From Clostridiales bacterium UBA1740 (GTDB lineage: Bacteria; Bacillota; Clostridia; Oscillospirales; CAG-272), in assembly GCA_002315715.1 (NCBI GenBank), contig DCHY01000028.1:11877-28806 (forward strand): a stretch of DNA of 16,930 bases. Reading direction: 5' to 3'. Position 1 is the stretch's first letter. Each line of letters starts with the position of its first letter. Positions 1 to 6,216 of this stretch are shown in pieces. A model generated the notes under the pieces. The model was given only the letters and a program-made list of their open reading frames with translations. It made no database searches and was not told the origin of the DNA. The position numbers were made by a program, and so were the translations under genes.

Positions 1-89
1 AAGGGACAGATGCCGAGGAAACGCTGAAGGACGTAGTTGTTGATGAGCACGCCGCCCATCAAAATGAGAATCAAAGACTTGATATCCAT
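1..89 (-). CDS. rnfA: Rnf electron transport complex subunit A, N-terminal fragment
   Basis: Only the first 29 complete codons are in the window; the gene runs off the left edge. The visible protein begins MDIKSLILILMGG and continues with INNYVLQRFLGICPF, which matches the start of RnfA/NqrE-type integral membrane subunits (first helix, then the invariant Asn-Asn and the Leu-Gly-x-Cys-Pro motif). Cys28 corresponds to one of the membrane cysteines that, in this family, help bind an iron-sulphur cluster inside the membrane. The start codon overlaps the rnfE stop by one base (TAATG), with a GGAGGAAG Shine-Dalgarno inside the end of rnfE. RnfA is part of the ferredoxin:NAD+ oxidoreductase that couples electron flow to Na+ or H+ export. 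rnfB would be expected next, outside the window. Confidence 0.93.
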   Translation of the reverse strand, partial: MDIKSLILILMGGVLINNYVLQRFLGICP

Positions 90-811
90 TAGGCTTCCTC
101 CTTCTCTTGCGAAAGATCGGCGATTTCCGACATTTCGGAGCAGTTGCGTTTGTTACAGGTAGCGGCAGTGGGACAGCCTTCGCAAGAGAAGCTCTTGCGT
201 TTGACACCGCCCTGTTTTTCCATTATCTTGTTCATCGCGGCAATCATCAAACCGAAGACCAAGAAGCCGCCGGGTGCCTGCGTCAAAATAGCGATTTTGT
301 AGGGTTCAAAGAACTTCAAAGAGATACCGGCAAAGCTGGCGTTGCCGAAAACTTCGCGAATAGTCGCCATGATAAGAAGGGCAAGGAGGAAACCGAGTCC
401 CATGCCGAGACCGTCAAGAGCGGAGTCGAGGACCGTATTCTTTCTCGCATACATCTCGGCTCTGCCGAGGATGATACAGTTGACGACGATAAGAGCGAGA
501 TACACGCCCATCATATCGTAAATGTCGGGCAGGTACGCGTGCATCAACATCTGAACGACGGACACGAAGCCGGCGATCACGACGATATAGCAGGGGATTC
601 TGACGGTATCGGGAATGACTTTTCTAAGGGCGGAAATCGCCATGTTGGAGCACACGAGGACGAGCGTCGCGGCGATACCCATACCGAGCGCGGAAATGAC
701 GGAACCCGTCTGTGCCAAGGTCGGGCAGGTGCCGAGCACCAAGACGAGAACGGGGTTTTCCAAAATCAATCCCTTGAGGACGATCAAAAGTTTACTGTTT
801 TTCAGTTTCAT
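89..811 (-). CDS. rnfE: Rnf electron transport complex subunit E with cysteine-rich C-terminal tail
   Basis: 240-residue integral membrane subunit of the Rnf ferredoxin:NAD+ oxidoreductase. It shows the family signatures ENPVLVLVLGTCPTLA (residues 18-33, Cys29) and VVNCIILGRAE (109-119, Cys112); the two cysteines sit in membrane helices and are the expected ligands of a membrane-embedded Fe-S centre shared with RnfA. About six hydrophobic segments are visible. An upstream in-frame extension to 901 exists, but the ATG at 811 follows a good GGGAGGTG Shine-Dalgarno and overlaps the rnfG stop as ATGA, so I chose it. The tail is unusual: residues 210-224 contain Cys210, Cys213, Cys219 and Cys224, followed by a short acidic end. 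The gene is translationally coupled to rnfG and rnfA. Confidence 0.95.
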   Translation of the reverse strand: MKLKNSKLLIVLKGLILENPVLVLVLGTCPTLAQTGSVISALGMGIAATLVLVCSNMAISALRKVIPDTVRIPCYIVVIAGFVSVVQMLMHAYLPDIYDMMGVYLALIVVNCIILGRAEMYARKNTVLDSALDGLGMGLGFLLALLIMATIREVFGNASFAGISLKFFEPYKIAILTQAPGGFLVFGLMIAAMNKIMEKQGGVKRKSFSCEGCPTAATCNKRNCSEMSEIADLSQEKEEA

Positions 812-1335
812 TTCATCGCACCTCCCAAAGTTTCGGCTTCCGCCGCAGCGTCCTTCATCATAGAGCGGAACGCGGTGGAAGAAAAGGTAATGCCGGCGCA
901 CAAATCGGCGCCCTCGGCATCCGTTTTATCCATGCCGACGAACTGTTTGTAGTAGTCACCGAAATTCTTGGTTTCGGCGTAGGAGGTCACTTTGACGTTT
1001 TGGATCTTGCCGTCACTGCCGATGGCAACGGTGGCGTCGAGCGACTGACCGGAGGAGGTAAACTTGGATTTGGTGGACATCAGCATGACGTAAACGCCGC
1101 TGTTCGTGTCGATGTAAACCGCCTTGACGGTTTCGTTTTCACCCGTCGGGGTGATTTCCTCAAAGTTGCCGCCCGGAAGAACGTCCGAGAGGGACGCCAT
1201 CTTTCTTTCGTAAGAGACTTTTTCGATAACGTCCTTCGTCAGAAGGTTAACGCCCGCGAGCAGTGCGGCAACGACAAGACAGATAATGCCGAGTACCAAG
1301 GCGGGTTTCACGTTTTCAAACTTGACTTTCTTCAT
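808..1335 (-). CDS. rnfG: Rnf electron transport complex subunit G (FMN-binding, divergent)
   Basis: 175-residue protein with one N-terminal membrane helix (about residues 11-33) and an extracytoplasmic FMN-binding domain. In this family ApbE covalently attaches FMN to a threonine in a D-x-x-(S/T)-G-A-T motif. Here the matching stretch is D144-L-C-A-G-I-T150, keeping Asp, Gly and the acceptor Thr but not the Ser/Thr and Ala. The usual ETPGLG loop appears as ETKNFG (121-126). It is somewhat short for RnfG. The ATG at 1335 follows a GGGAGGTG Shine-Dalgarno and overlaps the rnfD stop; an in-frame extension to 1371 lies inside rnfD and is rejected. It lies between rnfD and rnfE, which makes the assignment firm despite the divergence. 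Confidence 0.9.
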   Translation of the reverse strand: MKKVKFENVKPALVLGIICLVVAALLAGVNLLTKDVIEKVSYERKMASLSDVLPGGNFEEITPTGENETVKAVYIDTNSGVYVMLMSTKSKFTSSGQSLDATVAIGSDGKIQNVKVTSYAETKNFGDYYKQFVGMDKTDAEGADLCAGITFSSTAFRSMMKDAAAEAETLGGAMK

Positions 1336-2267
1336 TTTGCCGCACCTCCCAACGCGCGGACTTTCGTCCACTTTTCAATATAAGGAGAAACGATATTCAT
1401 AAGAAGGATAGCAAAGGAAACGCCCTCGGGGTAATTTCCGAAGAAACGGATAAGGCAGGTGACAAGGCCGCAACCGAAGGCAAAGACGAGTTTGCCGACC
1501 GGGGTAATCGGAATGGTGACGTAGTCGGTCGCCATAAAGAAGGCGCCGATGACAAGACCGCCCGCCAAAATCTCGTAAAGTGCGAGATTCAAAGAACCGA
1601 GATACATCCAGCTGAAGAGGAAGACGGTAGCGATAAAGACGAGAGGAATATAGGGTTTGATAATGCCGCGGGCGATAAGGTAAATGCCGCCGACGAGCAG
1701 TGCCAAAATACAGGTTTCGCCGATGGCGCCGCCGCGGACACCGAGGAACATATCAAGAAGCGAAGGCAAAACGGCGTTTTCTTTGCCGATGAGTTCCAAA
1801 GGCGTGGCGCTTGCCGTGACGTCGACGATGGTCGGGAAAGCGATGCCCGCCGTCTGAGTAAAGGCGATGAGCATAAAGACACGGCCGGTAATCGCCGGAT
1901 TGGCGAAGTTGCAACCGAGGCCGCCGAAGAGACATTTGACGACGACGATGGCAAAGACGGAACCGATGACGCATTGCCAAACGGCAATCTCAACCGGCAG
2001 GTTCATTCCGAGCAAAAGTCCCGTGACGACGGCGGAAAAATCACCGACCGTCTGTTTTTTCTTGGCAAGCAGATTGAAACCGGCTTCCGCCAAAACGGAA
2101 GAAACGGTGCAAACCGCAAGGACGAGGAGTGCGCGCCAGCCGAAGATAATACATCCGGCGATGCAGGCAGGAAGAAGCGAAATCACGACGTCGAGCATGA
2201 TGCGCCGTGTCGTCAAAGTGGATTTGACGTGGGGCGATGACGAAATAATCAGTTTTTCCATACTCAT
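1332..2267 (-). CDS. rnfD: Rnf electron transport complex subunit D (membrane, covalent FMN)
   Basis: 311-residue polytopic membrane protein matching RnfD/NqrB. It opens with the typical SSSPHVKSTLTTRRIMLDV stretch, contains GLLLGMNLP (83-91), CNFANPAITGRVFM (119-132) and FMATDYVTIPIT near the C-terminal helices. The flavinylation motif appears as D149-V-T-A-S-A-T155-P-L; Thr155 would carry covalent FMN, although the usual Gly before Ala is Ser here. RnfD forms the membrane core through which electrons and the coupling ion are thought to pass. The ATG at 2267 overlaps the rnfC stop as ATGA. A second ATG at 2261 (residue 3) is better spaced from the AAAGGATGAG Shine-Dalgarno, so the true start may be two codons later. 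Confidence 0.95.
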   Translation of the reverse strand: MSMEKLIISSSPHVKSTLTTRRIMLDVVISLLPACIAGCIIFGWRALLVLAVCTVSSVLAEAGFNLLAKKKQTVGDFSAVVTGLLLGMNLPVEIAVWQCVIGSVFAIVVVKCLFGGLGCNFANPAITGRVFMLIAFTQTAGIAFPTIVDVTASATPLELIGKENAVLPSLLDMFLGVRGGAIGETCILALLVGGIYLIARGIIKPYIPLVFIATVFLFSWMYLGSLNLALYEILAGGLVIGAFFMATDYVTIPITPVGKLVFAFGCGLVTCLIRFFGNYPEGVSFAILLMNIVSPYIEKWTKVRALGGAAK

Positions 2268-3595
2268 CCTTTCAGCGTTGCCTGGCGGGCGTTGTATTCA
2301 CGCACTTCCGCTTTGGCAAGGCGATTGTTTTGAACCAAGGGACGTTTGGAGGGACAAACGAAGGAACAGCAGCCGCATTCCATGCAAAGGTTGATGTTCT
2401 CGGCGTCCAAAAGTTTTGCTCTTTCATCCTTATTGTCTTTTTCCATAAAGGTGGTGAAAAGCGTCGGCGTCAAGCCCATCGGGCAGTGCTCCACGCATCT
2501 GCCGCAGTGGATACAAGCGACGGTTTCGGCGTTTTTCACGCTCTTGCGGTCAAAGACGGTCAAGGCGTTGGTGGTTTTGAGGACGGGGTCTTTCGCGCTG
2601 TAAACGCTGACGCCCATCATGGGGCCGCCGTAAAGAATCTTGGCGATTTTTCCTTCCTCTACGCCGACGAAATTCAAAACGTCGATAATCGGCGTACCGA
2701 TCGGCACGATGACGTTTTTCGGATCTGCCACGGCAGGACCGTCCACCGTCACGCATTTTTCAACGAGCGGCATACCCGTCTTTGCGTACTGACCGAGGAA
2801 AGCAAGGGAGGTGACGTTGATAACGAGAACCCCGACGTCGGCAGGAAGTTTGCCCTTCGGCACGACGCGTCCCGTGGTGTTGTAAATCAGTATTTTTTCG
2901 CCGCCCTGCGGATAAGTATCGGGAAGCACCGCCACCGAGAATTTGTCGTTGTCGGCAAAGGTTTCTTGCATCTTGGCGATGGCTTCGGGTTTGTTCTTTT
3001 CAATACCGATGACGTAGCGGTCGGCGGAAAGGTGTTTCATGAGAAGTTCCACGCCGGCTTTGACGTCCTCGGCTCTGTCAATCATGGTACGGGTGTCCGA
3101 GGTGATGTAAGGTTCGCACTCGGCGCCGTTGATGACGACGGTGTTGAGAAGTCCCTTCTTCTCGGCGTCGAGTTTAACCGCCGTCGGGAATCCGGCACCG
3201 CCGAGACCGACAAGGCCCGACTCCTGTACCGCGCGGCGGAAGGAATCAAAATCGTGAATATCGGGTGGGGTCACCGTCTCGGCAACTGCCATTTGACCGT
3301 CGGAGACGATGCGAATCGCCGGCACTTTCCGTCCTGCGGAAATCAAAACCGACTCGTCCTTTCCGACCGTGCCGGAGATCGGCGCGTAGATCGGTGACGA
3401 AACGAAACCGCCTGCCTCGGCGATTTTCTGTCCGACTTTGACGGCATCACCGGCTTTGACGAGTGCGGTCGCCGGGGCGCCGATGTGCTGGGACAGCGGA
3501 ATCAAAACTTCCGCCGGGGACGGCATACGCACGGCGGGCATACCTGCCGTATGCTTTTCGTGAGGAATGTGTGTTTTCCCGAGAAAATGAAACAT
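2264..3595 (-). CDS. rnfC: Rnf electron transport complex subunit C (FMN and two 4Fe-4S clusters)
   Basis: 443-residue peripheral subunit, the NADH/NAD+-reactive part of Rnf. The N-terminal part has a barrel-sandwich region (to about residue 100). The Complex I 51-kDa-like flavin domain has GLGGAGFPTAVKL (130-142) and NGAECEPYIT (156-165). Two 4Fe-4S motifs lie near the C-terminus: C361-IH-C364-GR-C367-VEH-C371-P and C404-ME-C407-GC-C410-SFV-C414-P. The start at 3595 follows an AGGAAGGG Shine-Dalgarno; an in-frame upstream ATG at 3613 would place that Shine-Dalgarno inside the coding sequence. This is the first gene of the operon, with its own promoter at 3679-3707 and a hairpin-rich leader. 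It lacks the long C-terminal repeat extension of some proteobacterial RnfC proteins. Confidence 0.96.
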   Translation of the reverse strand: MFHFLGKTHIPHEKHTAGMPAVRMPSPAEVLIPLSQHIGAPATALVKAGDAVKVGQKIAEAGGFVSSPIYAPISGTVGKDESVLISAGRKVPAIRIVSDGQMAVAETVTPPDIHDFDSFRRAVQESGLVGLGGAGFPTAVKLDAEKKGLLNTVVINGAECEPYITSDTRTMIDRAEDVKAGVELLMKHLSADRYVIGIEKNKPEAIAKMQETFADNDKFSVAVLPDTYPQGGEKILIYNTTGRVVPKGKLPADVGVLVINVTSLAFLGQYAKTGMPLVEKCVTVDGPAVADPKNVIVPIGTPIIDVLNFVGVEEGKIAKILYGGPMMGVSVYSAKDPVLKTTNALTVFDRKSVKNAETVACIHCGRCVEHCPMGLTPTLFTTFMEKDNKDERAKLLDAENINLCMECGCCSFVCPSKRPLVQNNRLAKAEVREYNARQATLKG

Positions 3596-3609
3596 CGTAT
3601 TCCCTTCCT

Positions 3610-3651
3610 GCAAGTTTTCTTGCGATTTCGGAAACCTAAAATTTCCAAAAT
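3610..3651 (-). promoter_or_regulatory. Two tandem hairpins in the rnf mRNA leader
   Basis: In the predicted 77-nt leader of rnfC, two stems follow each other on the minus strand. The first (3651 to 3625) is a 10-bp stem with one U-G pair and a 7-nt loop. The second (3623 to 3610) is GCAAG-AAAA-CTTGC and directly abuts the AGGAAGGG Shine-Dalgarno at 3602-3609. Neither has a U-tract, so they are not intrinsic terminators. They may affect mRNA stability or ribosome access; function is inferred. Confidence 0.5.
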
Positions 3652-3678
3652 TTTCTTTATTTTTTGTAATACAGAATT

Positions 3679-3707
3679 ATTTTATCATACTCCCTCTCTT
3701 TTTTCAA
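3679..3707 (-). promoter_or_regulatory. Promoter of the rnf operon
   Basis: On the minus strand, TTGAAA (3707-3702) and TAAAAT (3684-3679) are separated by exactly 17 bp, a good sigma-A type match. Transcription would start near 3672, giving a leader of about 77 nt before the rnfC ATG. Confidence 0.65.
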
Positions 3708-3728
3708 CCCTTTTCGCGCATGTTAATA

Positions 3729-3746
3729 TCGTTAAATATTTAACGA
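3729..3746. promoter_or_regulatory. 18-bp perfect palindrome, candidate Rex operator
   Basis: TCGTTAAATATTTAACGA is its own reverse complement. It matches the clostridial Rex pattern TTGTTAA-N4-TTAACAA except for one symmetric base per half-site. Rex is an NADH/NAD+-sensing repressor of anaerobic energy genes, which would fit rnf downstream. The centre lies about 65 bp upstream of the predicted rnf start, further than usual for a simple repressor, so the regulator or the promoter assignment could differ. Confidence 0.5.
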
Positions 3747-3884
3747 ACAGAGGCAAATAAATCTTTACATTTTCGGGGAATTACGGCAGTCGACATAAAA
3801 AACGCCGTCTTTTCATACCGTAAAACGGCACCGCCGCACGGAGCACACCGACGACATGCCAAATGAAATTGCTTTCCCAAAGTT
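3747..3884. other. Intergenic spacer between the rnf and perR regulatory regions
   Basis: Central part of the gene-free interval 3596-3974. I see only weak overlapping short inverted repeats around 3781-3830 (TTACGG/CCGTAA and GCCGT/ACGGC). No convincing ORF, promoter or RNA was found here. Confidence 0.4.
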
Positions 3885-3899
3885 TTAGAATTATTCTAA
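3885..3899. promoter_or_regulatory. PerR box 1, upstream of the perR promoter
   Basis: TTAGAATTATTCTAA is a symmetric 7-1-7 inverted repeat close to the PerR consensus TTATAATNATTATAA; the symmetry extends two further bases into flanking T and A runs. It ends 7 bp before the -35 hexamer of the perR promoter, a position suited to autoregulation. Confidence 0.8.
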
Positions 3900-3906
3900 A
3901 AACAGA

Positions 3907-3935
3907 TTGACAAATCTACGTCCGTTTGCTATAAT
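3907..3935 (+). promoter_or_regulatory. Consensus promoter of perR-rubrerythrin
   Basis: TTGACA (3907-3912), a 17-bp spacer and TATAAT (3930-3935) match the sigma-A consensus perfectly, predicting very strong transcription when not repressed. Transcription should start near 3942. Confidence 0.9.
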
Positions 3936-3948
3936 GGCTATAAGAAAA

Positions 3949-3963
3949 TTAGATTCAGTCTAA
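3949..3963. promoter_or_regulatory. PerR box 2, between promoter and start codon
   Basis: TTAGATTCAGTCTAA is a 7-1-7 inverted repeat with one non-complementary pair. It resembles box 1, with centres 64 bp apart. It covers the start of the transcript and touches the AAAGGAG Shine-Dalgarno, so a bound repressor would block initiation or early elongation. Confidence 0.65.
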
Positions 3964-3974
3964 AAGGAGTTCGC

Positions 3975-4331
3975 ATGACAAGACAACGAATCGCCATTTT
4001 GACCTGTTTGACGAAACACCCCGGCCACTATACGGCGGCAGAGATTTTTGCCCTCGCGAAAGACGAATACCCCGCCTTGTCCCGTGCCACGGTTTATAAC
4101 ACGCTCCCCATTTTGGTGGAGGAAGGAAAACTCAGCAAAATCGTCTCGGACGACGCAACCGCCGTTTACGACACCACCGTCATTACCCACGCCCACGCGG
4201 TTTGCCCCGTTTGCGGCAAGTGGGAAGACGTTTTTGTCCCGGAGGTCAGCCGCGTCATCGGCGAAACTTTCGGAGATGACGTTCCCTACACCCTTTCCAT
4301 TCAGCGCATCTGCAAAAAATGCAAAAAATAA
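3975..4331 (+). CDS. perR: PerR-like peroxide-sensing repressor of the Fur family
   Basis: 118-residue Fur-family metalloregulator. All residues used by Bacillus PerR have counterparts. The regulatory metal site is His18, Asp66, His72, His74 and Asp85; Asp (not Glu) at the last position is typical of PerR rather than Fur. The structural zinc site is Cys77-x-x-Cys80 and Cys113-x-x-Cys116. The winged helix includes AAEIF and the recognition helix SRATVYNTL (36-44). PerR proteins repress peroxide defence genes and release DNA when H2O2 oxidises a metal-bound histidine. The protein is about 20-25 residues shorter than typical PerR because the N-terminal helix before TxQR is missing. AAAGGAG with a 5-bp spacer supports this start. 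PerR boxes flank its promoter and rubrerythrin follows. Confidence 0.88.
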   Translation: MTRQRIAILTCLTKHPGHYTAAEIFALAKDEYPALSRATVYNTLPILVEEGKLSKIVSDDATAVYDTTVITHAHAVCPVCGKWEDVFVPEVSRVIGETFGDDVPYTLSIQRICKKCKK

Positions 4332-4351
4332 AACGTATAAGGAGATTACCT

Positions 4352-4885
4352 ATGGAACTCAAAGGATCGAAAACAGAGAAAAACCTGATGACGGCTTTTG
4401 CCGGAGAATCTCAGGCGAGAAACAAGTACACCTACTTTTCTTCCGTAGCCAAGAAGGAAGGCTACGAACAGATTGCCGAAATCTTCGACAAGACCGCTAA
4501 CAACGAAAAAGAGCACGCAAAACTCTGGTTCAAAGCGCTCGGCGAACTCGGCACCACCGCCGAAAACCTCGCTGCCGCCGCTGCCGGCGAAAACTACGAA
4601 TGGACCGAAATGTACGAACAGTTTGCCAAAGACGCCGAAGAAGAAGGCTTTAAGGTTTTGGCTTATCAGTTCCGTGCCGTTGCCGCCATCGAAAAAGCAC
4701 ACGAAGAGCGTTACCGCGCCCTCCTCTCCAACGTGGAAATGCAGAAAGTCTTTGAAAAAGGCGAAATGACCATGTGGGAATGCCGCAACTGCGGTCACCT
4801 CGTCATGGGCGTCAAAGCACCTGCCGTTTGCCCCGTTTGCGCACATCCGCAGAGCTTCTTCGAAGTTCGCAAAGAAAACTATTGA
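4352..4885 (+). CDS. rbr: Rubrerythrin (NADH-linked peroxide reductase)
   Basis: 177-residue cytoplasmic protein with a ferritin-like diiron domain and a C-terminal rubredoxin-like domain. Diiron residues are visible at Glu19 (AGESQARNKY), E52-KE-H55, the acidic helix DAEEEGF (94-100) and E114-KA-H117. The rubredoxin iron site is C144-RN-C147 and C160-PV-C163. Rubrerythrins reduce hydrogen peroxide to water in anaerobes, with electrons passing through the rubredoxin-type iron. The start is the ATG at 4352 after AAGGAG; longer in-frame starts overlap the end of perR. It lies 20 bp after perR in the same transcript and is followed by a strong terminator, so perR and rbr form a two-gene peroxide-response operon. 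Confidence 0.96.
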   Translation: MELKGSKTEKNLMTAFAGESQARNKYTYFSSVAKKEGYEQIAEIFDKTANNEKEHAKLWFKALGELGTTAENLAAAAAGENYEWTEMYEQFAKDAEEEGFKVLAYQFRAVAAIEKAHEERYRALLSNVEMQKVFEKGEMTMWECRNCGHLVMGVKAPAVCPVCAHPQSFFEVRKENY

Positions 4886-4897
4886 TAGTGTAAAAAG

Positions 4898-4930
4898 AAA
4901 AACCGCCCGGCGAAAACCGGGCGGTTTTTT
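4898..4930 (+). terminator. Terminator after rubrerythrin
   Basis: The GC-rich stem CCGCCCGG (4903-4910) and CCGGGCGG (4917-4924) with loop CGAAAA is extended by A-T pairs and followed by a run of six T. It lies 12 bp after the rubrerythrin stop codon. Confidence 0.95.
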
Positions 4931-5002
4931 GTCGGATTGTGACGGTTTTTCCGCTTTTCTTTGCGCTTTCTTTATCATTTTTCCGAAAAATGACGAATTG
5001 TG

Positions 5003-5031
5003 TTGCATTTTGAAAAACGGTATGATACAAT
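5003..5031 (+). promoter_or_regulatory. Promoter of the lysine operon
   Basis: TTGCAT (5003-5008), a 17-bp spacer and TACAAT (5026-5031) precede the riboswitch; the predicted start near 5038 leaves a three-nucleotide lead into the P1 helix. Confidence 0.75.
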
Positions 5032-5040
5032 GAAACAGAA

Positions 5041-5197
5041 GATAGAGGCGCACTTATTAAGAGTAGCAAAAAACCCATGAACCGCGGCAAGGTTCGGTTT
5101 TTGCGAAAGGAATCGGTGCCGAAGGCAACCCTGCCAAGGTTGGACCTGGTGGCGAGGACAATATCCTCCCTACTGTCGCTTTTTGCGGAGAGCTATC
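5041..5197 (+). ncRNA. Lysine riboswitch (L box)
   Basis: The leader of dapA has the hallmarks of the lysine-sensing L box: GATAGAGGCGC at the 5' end, AAGAGTA (5059-5065), the conserved GGTGCCGAAGG region (5115-5125), CCTGGTGGCGAGGA (5145-5158) and the closing GGAGAGCTATCC (5187-5198). GATAG (5041-5045) pairs with CTATC (5193-5197) as the P1 helix. A terminator follows at 5242-5268, so lysine binding should cause premature termination and shut off the whole dapA-dapB-ddh-lysA transcript. Placement in front of four lysine genes confirms the call. Confidence 0.93.
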
Positions 5198-5241
5198 CAA
5201 TTTTCATCAATTTTCTCTTTGGGGAAAGTTTTTGTTTTTGG

Positions 5242-5268
5242 TAGCCGACTTCTATCGGCTATTTTTTT
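5242..5268 (+). terminator. Riboswitch-controlled terminator
   Basis: TAGCCGA (5242-5248) and TCGGCTA (5255-5261) form a 7-bp stem followed by seven T. TAGC (5242-5245) can alternatively pair with GCTA (5192-5195) in the 3' arm of the riboswitch, giving a plausible antiterminator. Confidence 0.88.
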
Positions 5269-5321
5269 ATTCTTGGGTATACCGATTTCGTATGCAACGA
5301 TAGGATGATAAGGAGAACAAC

Positions 5322-6212
5322 ATGAAAAAACCGACTCTTTTTACCGGCGTGGCAACCGCCCTCATTACCCCTCTCACCAAAGACGGCGTGGACTTTGACC
5401 GTCTTGGCAAAGTCATTGACTGGCAAATTGAAAAAGGCATTAACGCGCTCGTCATCTGCGGCACGACCGGCGAAGGTTCGACCCTCAGCGATGCGGAACA
5501 CAGAGCCGTCCTCGACTACGCGGCTAAACGCGCCGCCGGCAAGACCTGTCTCATCGCCGGCACCGGCTCCAACGATACCGCCTACGCCATCGACCTGACG
5601 AAATACGCCTGTGATATCGGCTACGACGGCATGTTGCTCGTGACGCCGTACTATAATAAAGCGACGCAAAACGGTCTTGTCAAGACTTTTACCGCCATTG
5701 CGGACGAAAGCACGAAACCCTGTATTCTCTACAACGTTCCGTCGAGAACGGGCGTCAACATCGAACCCGAAACCTACGGCGCTTTGGCAGACCACCCGAT
5801 GATCACTTCCATCAAGGAAGCCAACGGCAATCTGTCGAAAATCGTCGAGACGGTAAAAATCGTCGGCGACAGACTCGACATATATTCCGGCAACGACGAC
5901 CAGATCGTTCCCATCTTGGCGATGGGCGGCAAAGGTGTCATTTCGGTGCTTTCCAACGTCCTGCCCACCGAAACCATGGAAATGTGCAACACCTTCTTCC
6001 GCGGCGATCTCAAGGGAGCGATGGCACAACAGTGCCGCTATCTTCCCCTCATCAACGCGCTCTTCTCGGAAGTCAACCCCATTCCCGTCAAAGCGGCGAT
6101 GGCGGCGCTCGGTTATTGTGAAGACTATCTGCGTCTTCCCCTCACCCCGATGGAGCCGGCGCACAAAGAAAAACTGCTTGCCCTCATGCGTGCGGAAGGG
6201 CTGAAAGTGTAA
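5322..6212 (+). CDS. dapA: 4-hydroxy-tetrahydrodipicolinate synthase
   Basis: 296-residue TIM-barrel class I aldolase that condenses pyruvate with L-aspartate-4-semialdehyde, the first committed step of diaminopimelate and lysine synthesis. Visible signatures are GTTGEG (47-52), TPYYNKA (108-114), LYNVPSRTG (136-144, with Tyr137 as the catalytic tyrosine) and SIKEANG (163-169), in which Lys165 is the Schiff-base lysine. Length is normal for the family. AGGAG with a 7-bp spacer supports the ATG. It is the first gene after the lysine riboswitch and lies 4 bp before dapB. Confidence 0.97.
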   Translation: MKKPTLFTGVATALITPLTKDGVDFDRLGKVIDWQIEKGINALVICGTTGEGSTLSDAEHRAVLDYAAKRAAGKTCLIAGTGSNDTAYAIDLTKYACDIGYDGMLLVTPYYNKATQNGLVKTFTAIADESTKPCILYNVPSRTGVNIEPETYGALADHPMITSIKEANGNLSKIVETVKIVGDRLDIYSGNDDQIVPILAMGGKGVISVLSNVLPTETMEMCNTFFRGDLKGAMAQQCRYLPLINALFSEVNPIPVKAAMAALGYCEDYLRLPLTPMEPAHKEKLLALMRAEGLKV

Positions 6213-6216
6213 CGGT

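Noticed and set aside
107..952. 281-codon plus-strand open frame opposite rnfE and rnfG
   Set aside because: The opposite strand encodes overlapping Rnf subunits with clear family motifs. The plus-strand product is low-complexity, His/Asp/Gly-rich and has no good Shine-Dalgarno; it is a codon-bias shadow.
2330..3397. 355-codon plus-strand open frame opposite rnfC
   Set aside because: It lies wholly antisense to the strongly supported rnfC and has shadow-type composition with no recognisable domain.
3781..3830. Overlapping short inverted repeats TTACGG/CCGTAA and GCCGT/ACGGC
   Set aside because: The stems are 5-6 bp, the pairings conflict, and no promoter or gene context explains them; likely chance.
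5259..6164. 301-codon minus-strand open frame opposite dapA
   Set aside because: It is antisense to dapA and extends into the riboswitch terminator; composition is that of a shadow frame.
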